Assembly: GCA_050184585.1 (NCBI GenBank)
Contig: JBFXAF010000002.1
Location: forward strand, 496,001-560,000
Direction of reading: 5' to 3'
Source of the DNA: JBFXAF01 sp050184585
Lineage (GTDB): Bacteria > Pseudomonadota > Alphaproteobacteria > Rhizobiales > Rhizobiaceae
Length of the DNA: 64,000 bases
Below are positions 8,022-18,365 of the stretch, in pieces; the stretch's first letter is position 1; each line of letters begins with the position of its first letter. A program made the position numbers and the translations under genes. The notes beneath the pieces were generated by a model, which searched no databases, had not been told where the DNA came from, and worked only from the letters and a program-made list of their open reading frames with translations.

Positions 8022-8036
8022 GAACATATCATGAAC
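8022..8036 (+). promoter_or_regulatory. LexA (SOS) box of alphaproteobacterial type
   Basis: GAAC, seven bases (ATATCAT), GAAC: an exact match to the GAAC-N7-GAAC / GTTC-N7-GTTC direct repeat known for alphaproteobacterial LexA. It ends two bases before the ATG at 8039 of a DNA-repair type radical SAM gene, so bound LexA would cover the promoter or start region. TTGCCT at 8005-8010 is a possible -35. The transcript may have a very short leader. Confidence 0.78.
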
Positions 8037-8038
8037 AT

Positions 8039-9273
8039 ATGGCCACTCCGACCACCCGCGAAAAGCTCGCCATCCTGTCAGACGCCGCCAAGTACGACGC
8101 GTCCTGCGCGTCGTCCGGTTCGTCCGGTCGCAATTCGCTGGAGTCGAAGGGCGTCGGCTCGACCGAGGGCATGGGCATCTGCCATTCCTATGCGCCGGAC
8201 GGCCGCTGCATCTCGCTGCTCAAGATCCTGTTGACCAATTTCTGCATCTACGACTGCGCCTACTGCATCAACCGCTCGTCCTCCAACGTGCGGCGCGCCC
8301 GCTTCACGATCGACGAGGTGGTGCGGCTCACGCTGGAATTCTACAAGCGCAACTACATCGAGGGACTGTTCCTTTCGTCGGGCGTGATCCGCTCGCCGGA
8401 CGAGACCATGGCCGAAATGGTGGAGGTCGCCCGCCGGCTTCGCCTCGAGCATGGGTTCGGCGGCTACATCCACCTCAAGACCATTCCCGAATGTTCGACC
8501 GAGCTGCTGGAACAGGCCGGCCTCCTTGCCGACCGCCTGTCGATCAATGTGGAGCTGCCGACCGATGACGGCGTCAGGAAACTGGCGCCGGAAAAGCGGC
8601 CGGAGACGATCCGGCTATCGATGGCGGCGCTCCGCTCGAAACTGGAGGAGAAGGCCGAGCCGACCCTGCGCAAGAAAAGACGCCAGCGCTTCGCGCCGGG
8701 CGGCCAGTCGACCCAGATGATCGTCGGCGCCGACCGCACCACCGACGCCGACATCCTCGGCGCCAGCGAGCGTCTCTATGCGAGCTATCGTTTGCGCCGT
8801 GTCTACTACTCGGCCTTCAGTCCGATCCCCGATTCGTCGTCCGCGTTGCCGTCCGCCGAGCCGCCATTGTTGCGCGAGCACCGACTTTACCAGGCCGACT
8901 GGCTGATGCGTTTCTACGGCTTCGAGCGGAAGGAGATCGTGTCGGCGATGCCTGCCGGCATGCTCGATCTTTCGATCGATCCCAAGCTCGCCTGGGCGCT
9001 CGCCAACCGTGGCCTCTTCCCGCTCGACGTCAACCGCGCCTCCCGCGAAATGCTGCTGCGCATCCCCGGCCTCGGCACGAAGGTGGTCGACCGCATCATC
9101 GCCACGCGGCGGCATCGTCGCCTGCGCATCGAGGATGTCGGCCGGGTCTGCCAGTCGGTGGCCAAGGTGCGTCCATTCATCGTCGCCGAAGGCTGGTCGC
9201 CGGGTGCGAGCCTCGACAGCAACGCCCTGCACGCACGACTGAAGCCGCAGCCGGCGCAGCTGAGATTGCTGTG

Positions 9274-9274
<1 letters not shown>
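8039..9274 (+). CDS. putative DNA modification/repair radical SAM protein with helix-hairpin-helix
   Basis: A 411-residue radical SAM enzyme. The cluster motif C-x3-C-x2-C (CIYDCAYC) is at residues 69-76. It is followed by TIM-barrel motifs (GLFLSSGVIRSPDETM, GGYIHLKTIP, LSINVELPT, GGQSTQMIVGA). The C-terminus has a helix-hairpin-helix DNA-binding unit (DVNRASREMLLRIPGLGTKVVDRI). This is the TIGR03916-like family, which usually sits beside UdgX. The reaction is not known; action on damaged or modified DNA is inferred. The ATG at 8039 was chosen over an in-frame ATG at 7991 because the LexA box lies between them. The stop overlaps the next gene (TGATG). Confidence 0.88.
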
Positions 9275-10770
<1,496 letters not shown>

Positions 10771-10818
10771 CGCGAGGCATCGCTGGTGCTAGAAGTCGCC
10801 ATCGCTCGAGGGCTTTCC

Positions 10819-11889
10819 GTGACCGCCATACCGAAGACCGTCGACGAGATCGACACCCCGGCCGTGCTGATCGACGTCGACCGCGCCAATGCCAACATCC
10901 TCAAGGCGCAGGCGCACGCCGACGCGGTCGGCGTCAAGCTCCGTCCCCACATCAAGACCCACAAGCTGCCCTACTGGGCGCAACGGCAGCTTTCGGCCGG
11001 CGCTGTCGGGCTCACATGCCAGAAGATCGGCGAGGCGGAGGTGATGGCCGACGCCGGCTTCGACGACATCTTCCTGCCTTACAACATCCTCGGCCGCGCC
11101 AAGCTCGAACGGCTGGCGGCGCTGCATGCCCGGGTGGCGCTGTCGGTGACGGCCGACTCGGCCGAGACAATCGAGGGCCTCGCCTCGACCTTCACCGACC
11201 GCAGGCATGCCCTGCCGGTGCTGGTCGAGTGCGACACCGGGATGGGCCGCTGCGGAGTTCAGGCGCCGGCCGATGCATTGGCATTGGCGAGGCGGATCGC
11301 AATCCAGCCCGGCGTCGCGGTCGGCGGGCTCATGACCTATCCCGCGCCGGGGCTGGCAGACCGGGCCGAGACATGGCTGGCGGAAGCGCACGACCTCTTC
11401 GTGCAGGCTGGCCTGCCCTGCCCCGTCGTCTCCAGCGGCGGCACGCCGGACATGTGGCGCAACCCGAACGGCGGCGTCGTCACCGAGCAGCGGCCCGGCA
11501 CCTACATCTACATGGATCGCTATCAGGTGCGGAAAGGCGCGGCCGTCCTGCACGATTGCGCACTGACCGTGCTCGCGACCGTGGTCAGCCGTCCGACTCC
11601 GACCCGCGCGATCATCGACTCCGGTTCCAAGGCGCTGTCCAGCGATACACTCGGCCTGGCCGGTTTCGGCGACCTCGTCGGCATAGCCGGCGCGGAGGTG
11701 ACTGGCCTCAGCGAGGAGCATGGCACGGTGACGCTCGGCGAAGACACCATGCTCCCGGTCGGCTCGCGCGTCCGCGTGCTGCCCAACCACGCCTGCGTGG
11801 TCTCGAACCTCTTCGATGTGGTCCACCTGGTCTCCGGCGACCGGATCGTCGACATCCTGCCCGTCGCCGCGCGAGGGAAGGTGGCCTGA
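10819..11889 (+). CDS. fold-type III PLP enzyme, D-threonine aldolase / D-serine dehydratase-like
   Basis: A 356-residue protein. The N-terminal alanine-racemase-type barrel starts DEIDTPAVLIDVDRANAN and carries the PLP lysine motif RPHIKTHK. VECDTGMGRCGV and VSSGGTPDMWR are further barrel motifs. The C-terminal metal site PNHACVV has His and Cys as in Zn-dependent D-serine dehydratases. It should cleave or dehydrate a D-beta-hydroxy amino acid. GTG 10819 was chosen because GAGGG lies upstream and family members begin close to this point; GTG 10786 would add 11 residues. It converges on the glycerate kinase gene, with adjacent stops. Confidence 0.85.
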   Translation: MTAIPKTVDEIDTPAVLIDVDRANANILKAQAHADAVGVKLRPHIKTHKLPYWAQRQLSAGAVGLTCQKIGEAEVMADAGFDDIFLPYNILGRAKLERLAALHARVALSVTADSAETIEGLASTFTDRRHALPVLVECDTGMGRCGVQAPADALALARRIAIQPGVAVGGLMTYPAPGLADRAETWLAEAHDLFVQAGLPCPVVSSGGTPDMWRNPNGGVVTEQRPGTYIYMDRYQVRKGAAVLHDCALTVLATVVSRPTPTRAIIDSGSKALSSDTLGLAGFGDLVGIAGAEVTGLSEEHGTVTLGEDTMLPVGSRVRVLPNHACVVSNLFDVVHLVSGDRIVDILPVAARGKVA

Positions 11890-13158
11890 TCAGCGGATGA
11901 GGATCGCCCGCAAATCGTTGACGTTGGTGCCGGTCGGGCCGGGCGCGAACAGGTCGCCAATCGCATTGAACGCCGTCCAGGCGTCATTGCCCACGAGTCT
12001 GGCCCGCGCGTCGATGCCCGCCACCCGCATCCGCGCGACCGAACCGCCATCGGCGAAGGCCCCGGCATTGTCCTCCGAGCCGTCGATGCCGTCGGTGTCC
12101 GCCGCCAATGCTTCGATGCCGCCGAGGCCCTGGATGCCCAGCGCGAAGGACAGGAGGAACTCGCTGTTGCGCCCGCCTTTGCCCTTGCCGCGCAGGGTGA
12201 CCGTCGTCTCGCCGCCGGACAGGATGACGACCGGCTTCGCGAACGGCCGGTCTCTCGTCGCCACCTCCCGGGCGATCGCCGCATGGACGGAGCCCACTTC
12301 GCGCGCCTCGCCCTCGATGGCGTCGGACAGGATCACCGGCTCGACGCCATGCCGCCTCGCCTGGGCCGCCGCCGCTTCGAGCGACACCGCCGCCGATGCG
12401 ATCAGCCGGACATCGTTGCGGGCGAAGCGTCGGTCGTCCGGCTTCGGCGCGTCAGCGGCGGGCGAGCCAAGATGCGCCATCACCGCCGCCGGCAGGTCCA
12501 TGCGCCACGTATCGACGATCCTCAGCGCATCCTCGCGGGTCGAACCGTCGGGAATGGTCGGCCCGGAAGCGACAAGCGCCGGTTCGTCGCCCGGAATGTC
12601 CGAGACGACCAGCGAGACGACCTTGGCCGGAAACGCCGCCGCCGCCAGACGCCCGCCCTTGATCGCGGAGACGTGCTTGCGCACCGTGTTCATCGCCGCG
12701 ATCGGCGCGCCGGAGGAGAGCAGCGCCCTGTTGACCGCGATCTCGTCGGCGAGCGTGAGCGAGCCCGCCGGAGCGGGCAGCAGCGCCGAGCCGCCTCCGG
12801 AGATCAGCGCGATGACCAGGTCGGCATCGGTCAGGCCCGAGACGGTCTCGAGCAACCGCTTCGAGCCTTCGAGCCCCGCCTCGTCCGGTACCGGATGCGC
12901 GGACTGCAGGACCTCGATGCGCTTGCACGGGATTGCGTATCCATACCGCGTGACCACCACGCCTTCGAGCGCGCCGTCCCAGACCGTCTCCAGCGCCCGC
13001 GCCATTTGCGACGAGCCCTTGCCCGCACCGATCACGATCGTCCTGCCCCTCGGCTTCGGCGGCAGGTGCTCCTTGATGGTCCGTTCGGGATCGGCGGCCG
13101 AGACCGCCGCGTCGAACAGCGATGTCAGGAACGTCCGGGAATCCGCGATTGGCATCAT
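11890..13158 (-). CDS. glycerate kinase (MOFRL type)
   Basis: A 422-residue GckA/TtuD-type glycerate kinase. VIGAGKGSSQMARALE, HPVPDEAGLEGSKRLLE, LISGGGSALLPAP and DIPGDEPALVASGPT lie in the N-terminal domain. The C-terminal MOFRL domain has ILSGGETTVTLRGKGKGGRNSEFLL and AADTDGIDGSEDNAGA. It phosphorylates D-glycerate to 2-phosphoglycerate with ATP in the cytoplasm. As the last gene of the puuD-guaD unit it fits the end of purine breakdown, where glyoxylate is turned to glycerate. Its ATG overlaps the preceding stop (ATGA). Confidence 0.92.
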   Translation of the reverse strand: MMPIADSRTFLTSLFDAAVSAADPERTIKEHLPPKPRGRTIVIGAGKGSSQMARALETVWDGALEGVVVTRYGYAIPCKRIEVLQSAHPVPDEAGLEGSKRLLETVSGLTDADLVIALISGGGSALLPAPAGSLTLADEIAVNRALLSSGAPIAAMNTVRKHVSAIKGGRLAAAAFPAKVVSLVVSDIPGDEPALVASGPTIPDGSTREDALRIVDTWRMDLPAAVMAHLGSPAADAPKPDDRRFARNDVRLIASAAVSLEAAAAQARRHGVEPVILSDAIEGEAREVGSVHAAIAREVATRDRPFAKPVVILSGGETTVTLRGKGKGGRNSEFLLSFALGIQGLGGIEALAADTDGIDGSEDNAGAFADGGSVARMRVAGIDARARLVGNDAWTAFNAIGDLFAPGPTGTNVNDLRAILIR

Positions 13159-13649
13159 TCCGCCGCGAGTGCGAACTTCGCCTCGTCCATGCCCAGATGG
13201 GCGCACAGCGCCCGCACGACCATGATATGGTCCTGGCGCTGCGGCAGGCCGGAGATGGCGATCGCGCCGATCGCGCCGGCGCCTTTCACGACGATCGGGA
13301 ACCCGCCGCCGGCCAGCACGAAATCGGTTGTGGGCAGGTTGGCTTCCGCCGGGAAGGTCTGGTCCGGCCTCTTGAGTTCCAGCACCAGCCGGTAGGTGCT
13401 CTTGAGGTGGCGCCCGACCGTATTGATCTTGCGCCGCGTCCAGTCGGGATTGTTGCCTTGCGAGCCCGGCAGCGCCGCGAAGAACAGCGGCCGGTTCCAC
13501 AGCCTGATGTCGATGGCGACGCCGAGCTTCTCGGTCATTCCGATCTCGCGCGCGGCGGTGCCCAGCTCGAAGGCGCGGCCCTCGTCGAACCGGTCGAAGG
13601 TAAGCCGCTTCTCCTGTTCGGCGATGATCTTGAGATCGTTGGCCGCCAT
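13155..13649 (-). CDS. heme-degrading/HbpS-GlcG domain protein (UPF0303-like)
   Basis: A 164-residue protein of the GlcG/HbpS (DUF336) fold. Typical phrases are FELGTAAREIGMTEKLGVAIDIRLWNRPLFFAALPGSQGNNPDWTRRK and LAGGGFPIVVKGAGAIGAIAISGLPQRQDHIMVVRAL. Members bind heme or act as accessory proteins in small-molecule catabolism; the function here is not known. It lies between guaD (11 bases away) and glycerate kinase (4-base overlap), so it is part of the purine/glyoxylate operon. Its repeated association with such operons suggests a role in their redox or metabolite handling. Confidence 0.83.
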   Translation of the reverse strand: MAANDLKIIAEQEKRLTFDRFDEGRAFELGTAAREIGMTEKLGVAIDIRLWNRPLFFAALPGSQGNNPDWTRRKINTVGRHLKSTYRLVLELKRPDQTFPAEANLPTTDFVLAGGGFPIVVKGAGAIGAIAISGLPQRQDHIMVVRALCAHLGMDEAKFALAAE

Positions 13650-13660
13650 TTTTCGCTCCC

Positions 13661-14974
13661 TCACGCCGGGATCGCGCTCTTCGCCGGCCGCCCCGCCACA
13701 TAGACCTCGCGCACCGCGCGGTCGTCCCCCAGCGTCTGGAGCAGGAAAAGCTCTTCGGCAAGCGTCCCGATAGTCTCCATCCTCAGCTTCATGCCCGGCG
13801 TGGCCCCCGCATCGAGAACCACGATGTCGGCATCCGTGCCCGTTTCCAGCGTGCCGACGCGGTCGGCGATCGACAGCGCCTCGGCGTTGCCGCGCGTGAT
13901 CTGCCAGAAGGAGGCGAGCGGATTGAGCTTTTCGCCGTTGAGCGCGATCACCTTGTAACCCTCGTCCATTGTCCTCAGCATCGAGTAGTTCGTGCCGCCC
14001 CCGACATCGGTCGCCGCGGCGATGCGCAGCGGCTTCGGCCTCCTCCGATAGCGCTGGTAGTCGAACAGGCCGGAGCCGAGGAACAGGTTCGAGGTCGGGC
14101 AGAACACCGCCACGGAGCCAGTCTCCGACATGCGGTCGGCCTCGCGCTCGGAAAGATGGATGCAGTGGCCGAACAGAGCTTTCGGTCCGAGCAGTCCGTA
14201 GCGGTCGTAGACGTCGGTGTAGTCCTTGGCCTCCGGGTAGAGTTCGCAGGTGAAGTCGATCTCGGCCCGGTTTTCCGACAGATGCGTCTGCATGTGGAGA
14301 TCTGGGTGCTCGCGCATCAGCTGCCCCGCCATCTCCATCTGCTCTGGGGTCGAGGTGATCGCGAAGCGCGGGGTGATGGCGTAGAGCCCGCGCCCCTTGC
14401 CGTGCCATTCGGCGATCAGGGCCTTGGTGTCGTCATAGCCCGACTGCGGCGTGTCGATGACCTCGTCGGGTGCGTTGCGATCCATCATCACCTTGCCGGC
14501 GATGACCAGCATGTTCCGGTCCAGCGCCTCGGCGAAGAACGCGTCCGCGGATTGGCGATGCACCGAGCAGTAGGCGGCGACCGTCGTCGTGCCATGACGC
14601 ACCATCTCGTCGAGGAAGAGCCGGGCAATGCGCCGCCCGTGCTGGGCGTCGCGGAACTTCGATTCCTCCGGAAACGTGTAGGTGTTCAGCCAGTCCAGCA
14701 GCTCGGCGCCGTAGGAGGCGATCACCTGCATCTGCGGGAAATGCACATGGGCATCCACGAAGCCGGGAAGGATCAGGTGCGGCCGATGGTCATTGACCTC
14801 GGCTCCGGGCTCCGCCTGCCTGACGACCGAAGCGTGATCGCCCGAGGCGACGATCTTGCCGTCGCGGACCAGCAGCGCGCCGTCCTCTACATAGCGGCAG
14901 GCGGCGAGATCGTCCTTCGTCTCCGGCCAGCGAAGGAAGGAGAGCGTGCGGCCGCGCAGGATGAGGTCGGTCAC
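13661..14974 (-). CDS. guaD: guanine deaminase
   Basis: A 437-residue amidohydrolase. The metal motif DAHVHFPQMQ follows the N-terminal beta domain. TYTFPEESKF, VHRQSADAFF, MQTHLSENRAEI, FGHCIHLS, FCPTSNLFLGSGLFD and ATDVGGGTNYSML are typical of guanine deaminase. It converts guanine to xanthine with release of ammonia, feeding XdhAB. The GTG start at 14974 overlaps the stop of puuD (GTGA); an upstream ATG at 14998 would lie inside puuD. It belongs to the puuD-guaD-HbpS-glycerate kinase operon. Confidence 0.93.
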   Translation of the reverse strand: MTDLILRGRTLSFLRWPETKDDLAACRYVEDGALLVRDGKIVASGDHASVVRQAEPGAEVNDHRPHLILPGFVDAHVHFPQMQVIASYGAELLDWLNTYTFPEESKFRDAQHGRRIARLFLDEMVRHGTTTVAAYCSVHRQSADAFFAEALDRNMLVIAGKVMMDRNAPDEVIDTPQSGYDDTKALIAEWHGKGRGLYAITPRFAITSTPEQMEMAGQLMREHPDLHMQTHLSENRAEIDFTCELYPEAKDYTDVYDRYGLLGPKALFGHCIHLSEREADRMSETGSVAVFCPTSNLFLGSGLFDYQRYRRRPKPLRIAAATDVGGGTNYSMLRTMDEGYKVIALNGEKLNPLASFWQITRGNAEALSIADRVGTLETGTDADIVVLDAGATPGMKLRMETIGTLAEELFLLQTLGDDRAVREVYVAGRPAKSAIPA

Positions 14975-16191
14975 TTGGCCCGCGCCTCCTCGAACCAAGC
15001 GGTCAGCAGCGCGCGTTCCTCGGGCGTGACGCCGGTCAGGTTGCCAGGCGGCATGGCGTGGCTGCGGCCGGCCTGCAGGTAGATCTCGCGCGCGTGTTCG
15101 CCGATCGCGGCGTCGGTGTCGAGCGCGACCCCCTTCGGGGCGTGATAGATGCCCTCATAAACCGGCTGCGCCGCGTGGCACATGGCGCAGCGCCCCATCA
15201 CCGTGTCGCGCACCGCCGGGAAATGCGCCGAGGCGACGAAGGCCGCCCCGGCAGCGGAACTCCTCTGTTCACCCGTCAGCGCCGCCGGCGCCGTGGATAA
15301 CCAGGCGATGATGATGAACAGAACCGCCGCGACCAGCCATGTCCAGGTCGGATTGCCCTTCCGCGCGTGAACCGTGTTGAAATAGTGCCGGATGACCACC
15401 CCGATGATGAACACGAGCGAGGCGATCACCCAGTTGAACTCCGTCGCATAGGCGAGCGGGTAGTGGTTGGAGAGCATCAGGAAGAGGACGGGCAGCGTCA
15501 GGTAGTTATTGTGGAGCGAGCGCTGCTTGGCGATCCTGCCGTATTTCGGGTCCGGCTGGCGGCCCGCGATCAGGTCCGCGACGACGATCTTCTGGTTGGG
15601 GATGATGATCAGGAACACGTTGGCCGACATAATCGTCGCGGTGAACGCGCCGAGATGCAGGAAGGCCGCGCGGCCCGTGAATATCTGCGTGTAGCCCCAC
15701 GCCATCGCCACCAGGACGGCGTAGAGGATCAGCATCAGCGCCGTGTCGTTGCCGCCGACGAGCAGGCGGCAGAGCAGATCGTAGATCAGCCAGCCCAGCG
15801 CGAGCGAGGCGATCGACAGGCCGATGGCCACCGGCGCGGAGACGTCGAGGACGTTGCGGTCGATCAGGAACAGGTCGGCGCCGGCATAATAGACGATCGC
15901 CAAGAGGGCGAAGCCGCTCAGCCAGGTGGCGTACGACTCCCATTTGAACCAGGTCAGGTGTTCCGGCATTTCGGCCGGCGCCACGAGATACTTCTGGATA
16001 TGGTAGAACCCGCCGCCGTGGACCTGCCACTCCTCGCCGTAGGCGCCGGCCGGCAGGCCCGGCCGCTGCCGCAAGCCTAGGTCGAGCGCGACGAAGTAGA
16101 AGGACGAGCCTATCCAGGCGATACCGGTAACGACGTGCAGCCACCGCACGGCGAAGGACAGCCAGTCCCAGAAGATCGCGAAGTCCAGCAT
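14971..16191 (-). CDS. puuD: membrane urate oxidase PuuD with C-terminal cytochrome c
   Basis: A 406-residue protein with about eight membrane helices (FAVRWLHVVTGIAWIGSSFYFVALDLGL onward). A C-terminal c-type cytochrome domain has the heme motif CAMCH and AMPPGNLTGVTPEER. This is the PuuD urate hydroxylase family (DUF989 plus cytochrome c). It oxidises urate to 5-hydroxyisourate and passes electrons to the respiratory chain instead of using oxygen directly. It is first in its operon and divergent from the LysR gene at 16318, the likely regulator. The product is used by UraH and UraD encoded further along. Confidence 0.93.
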   Translation of the reverse strand: MLDFAIFWDWLSFAVRWLHVVTGIAWIGSSFYFVALDLGLRQRPGLPAGAYGEEWQVHGGGFYHIQKYLVAPAEMPEHLTWFKWESYATWLSGFALLAIVYYAGADLFLIDRNVLDVSAPVAIGLSIASLALGWLIYDLLCRLLVGGNDTALMLILYAVLVAMAWGYTQIFTGRAAFLHLGAFTATIMSANVFLIIIPNQKIVVADLIAGRQPDPKYGRIAKQRSLHNNYLTLPVLFLMLSNHYPLAYATEFNWVIASLVFIIGVVIRHYFNTVHARKGNPTWTWLVAAVLFIIIAWLSTAPAALTGEQRSSAAGAAFVASAHFPAVRDTVMGRCAMCHAAQPVYEGIYHAPKGVALDTDAAIGEHAREIYLQAGRSHAMPPGNLTGVTPEERALLTAWFEEARAK

Positions 16192-16285
16192 CCGCCCCTC
16201 GTCGCAGGTCCGGCCGCGACTTTACGTGCTGGCCCGCAAACAGGAAGGGGCCGACCGGCCGATGACTTTCAAAAAAAAATGGAAA

Positions 16286-16300
16286 ATAGTGACGGGCTAT
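16286..16300. promoter_or_regulatory. candidate LysR-type binding site in the puuD / lysR divergent region
   Basis: ATAG-TGACGGG-CTAT is a dyad containing the T-N11-A pattern typical of LysR regulators. A second dyad, GTGA-N7-TCAC, overlaps it. It lies 17 bases upstream of the LysR start, next to a run of nine A's at 16271-16279. Confidence 0.35.
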
Positions 16301-16317
16301 CACGGGATCGCCGGCTA

Positions 16318-17238
16318 ATGGCTTACCTCGACAACATCGCCGTCTTCGTCCGCGTCGTCGAACTTGGCAATCTTTCGGCCGCGGGCCGCGACATGCGCAT
16401 CTCGCCGGCCGTTGCCTCCAACCGCATCAAGGAACTGGAGAAACACCTCGGCGTCAGGCTGTTCAACCGGACGACGCGCCAGTTGATGCCGACCGAGCAC
16501 GGGACGGTGTTCTATGTTGGCGCCAAGCGGGTGCTCGATTCGATCACCGAGGCGGAGGCGGCGGTGATCGCGCTCTCTGGCCAGCCGCGGGGAACGATCC
16601 GCGTTACCGCGCCCTTGGGACTGGGTCGCCGGCTCATCGCATCCGGCATACCGGAGTTCCGGGACAGGTATCCCGACATCGAGGTTCGTCTCAGGCTTTC
16701 CGATCATGACATCGATCTCCTGAAGGAAGGCATCGACGTCGCGTTTCGGCTGGGCATCATCGAGGATTCGAGCCTCAGGATGCGCGGCATCATGGAATGC
16801 GAGCGTGTGCTGGTGGCGGCGCCCGCTTATCTGGCCCAGCGCGGCGAGCCCAGGGACCCGTCGGAACTGGTCTCGGCCCGCCACGATTGCCTGATGCTGC
16901 GTTACACCGGCGCGCGCGAGTTCTTCTGGACCCTGAGGACGGCGACCGGTCCCGCCAAGTTCGAGGTGCGCGGTCCCTTCGATTCCGACGATGGCGACGT
17001 GCTGACCGGCTGGGCGCTTGCCGGCAGGGGGATTGTCAACAAGCCGCGGTTCGAGGTTGAGCCCTTCATCCGGGACGGACGGTTGAAGGTGATCTTGCCC
17101 GAGACCCCGCCGACGCTGGTCCAGTTCGCCGCGGTCTATCCGCACAAGAAACTGCAGGACCCGAAAGTGCGCCTCTTGCTCGATTTCATGGCCGACCGCT
17201 GCCAGCGGCTGATCCGCGAAACGCTGGCGGGCCGCTGA
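16318..17238 (+). CDS. LysR-family transcriptional regulator
   Basis: A 306-residue regulator. The N-terminal helix-turn-helix is FVRVVELGNLSAAGRDMRISPAVASNRIKELEKHLGVRLFNRTTR. The substrate-binding domain starts with GTIRVTAPLGLGRRLI. It is of the DsdC/DmlR-like subgroup (type 2 periplasmic-binding fold). Divergence from puuD points to control of urate/purine degradation, with urate or a product as likely inducer; this is inferred from position only. The TGA stop sits in the loop of a perfect 12-bp hairpin that ends the transcript. Confidence 0.88.
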   Translation: MAYLDNIAVFVRVVELGNLSAAGRDMRISPAVASNRIKELEKHLGVRLFNRTTRQLMPTEHGTVFYVGAKRVLDSITEAEAAVIALSGQPRGTIRVTAPLGLGRRLIASGIPEFRDRYPDIEVRLRLSDHDIDLLKEGIDVAFRLGIIEDSSLRMRGIMECERVLVAAPAYLAQRGEPRDPSELVSARHDCLMLRYTGAREFFWTLRTATGPAKFEVRGPFDSDDGDVLTGWALAGRGIVNKPRFEVEPFIRDGRLKVILPETPPTLVQFAAVYPHKKLQDPKVRLLLDFMADRCQRLIRETLAGR

Positions 17239-17250
17239 GCGGCCCGCCAG
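17224..17250. terminator. bidirectional hairpin enclosing the lysR stop codon
   Basis: CTGGCGGGCCGC (17224-17235) and its exact complement (17239-17250) flank the TGA stop itself. The stem codes for the last residues of the regulator. The facing gene ends at 17267, so it can serve both convergent genes. There is no long T-run. Confidence 0.55.
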
Positions 17251-17266
17251 TCAGGGTCATTCCGGA

Positions 17267-18145
17267 TCACCAGGGCTTGTACCAGTCGGCGAACACGGTC
17301 TGCTTGTCGCGATGGTTGCCGCCCAGCGTCGCGCCGAAATAGGCGCCGACCGCGCTGACGAACAGCGACGCGGCCGCGATGAAGGCCGCCACCATGCCGA
17401 TCTTGCGGGCTCTTTCGGCGGCGGCGCGGGCTTCCGCCTCCAGACGATCGGCTTCGGCGATCAGCTCGTTGACCCGCTGCTCGGCGGCGGCCTGGTCCGT
17501 TCCCGTCCGGGCTGCCACGACCGATGCGAGATAGGCCCGGTCCGGCCCGGAAATCTCGGCATCGCCGACGCCGGAGAGGAGGATGCGCCCCACCTCGCCG
17601 CGCACCGCATCAGGAACAGGCTCGGCCGCCGCGGCGCCATCGCCGCGGAGGAAGCGGTCGATCGCCAGTTCGTTGGGATCGATCTCGTCCGCCACCGCAG
17701 CCGCGGCCGTCGCTGCGCCGGAGACGACGCCGGACGCCAGGCTGGCAGCGCCAGACCAGGCGATGGCCACGCCGAGCAGCACGCCCAGAGCCCAGACAAT
17801 GAGGCCGTGCGATCCATCCCTGATGTCGGACTCATGCTCCGTCGCGTCGCCATGACGCTTGCGCAGTCGGCCGGTCAGGTAGCCGCCGGCGATGTTCGCC
17901 GAGATCAGCACCCAGAGAAGCCACAACGCCGCGACGATGGCGAACCAGAACAGCGACATGCCCTCGCCCTCGTAGGCCGACGTCAGCGACAGTCCGATCG
18001 CGGAGCCGAACGTTATGAGCACGAAGGAAATCGTGGTCGCGACGACGGCGCCGGCGAAGATCGCGGGCCAGTCGACATAGGAACCCTTTTCCTCGACGAC
18101 TGCGGTAGTCACCGGCGCTACGCCGGGAATATCGGTAACAGCCAT
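17267..18145 (-). CDS. PhnA-like / multi-pass membrane protein of unknown function
   Basis: A 292-residue protein with about four membrane helices: near 28-52 (AIFAGAVVATTISFVLITFGSAIGL), 65-90, 115-140 and a last one near 245-270. Between helices 3 and 4 is a long Ala/Glu-rich soluble region with predicted helices (QAAAEQRVNELIAEADRLEAEARAAAERARK), possibly a coiled coil. It resembles the rhizobial proteins labelled 'PhnA-like'; no enzymatic motif is visible. The start has GGAGGA upstream. The 24-residue membrane peptide gene lies just upstream on the same strand. Confidence 0.8.
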   Translation of the reverse strand: MAVTDIPGVAPVTTAVVEEKGSYVDWPAIFAGAVVATTISFVLITFGSAIGLSLTSAYEGEGMSLFWFAIVAALWLLWVLISANIAGGYLTGRLRKRHGDATEHESDIRDGSHGLIVWALGVLLGVAIAWSGAASLASGVVSGAATAAAAVADEIDPNELAIDRFLRGDGAAAAEPVPDAVRGEVGRILLSGVGDAEISGPDRAYLASVVAARTGTDQAAAEQRVNELIAEADRLEAEARAAAERARKIGMVAAFIAAASLFVSAVGAYFGATLGGNHRDKQTVFADWYKPW

Positions 18146-18178
18146 GCTGTCCTCCTTATCCGTTGCTTGTGAAGGTGC

Positions 18179-18253
18179 TCAGCGAAGCCCGAGGAGGGAC
18201 AGGATCGCGAGGACGATGACGACGAGGCCGACGAGATAGATGATGCCGTGCAT
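18179..18253 (-). CDS. 24-residue hydrophobic membrane peptide
   Basis: A short frame starting MHGIIYLVGLVVIV and ending in GLR, almost wholly a single membrane helix. AGGGAG stands about seven bases upstream of its ATG, and the frame ends in TGA 34 bases before the next gene's start. Similar one-helix peptides occur in rhizobial genomes. Role unknown; it may assist the neighbouring membrane protein or respond to envelope stress. It is too short for usual gene calling, so support is the ribosome site, composition and position. Confidence 0.65.
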   Translation of the reverse strand: MHGIIYLVGLVVIVLAILSLLGLR

Positions 18254-18365
18254 GGGCGTGCTCCCTATTGTGAGTGAGCGATCAACATCCGAGGCGTGAC
18301 AAAGTTCCGCCACACTTCACGGCGGCGTGAGGATCGTGCCATTCTCAACCCGAATGGAGATGCAA

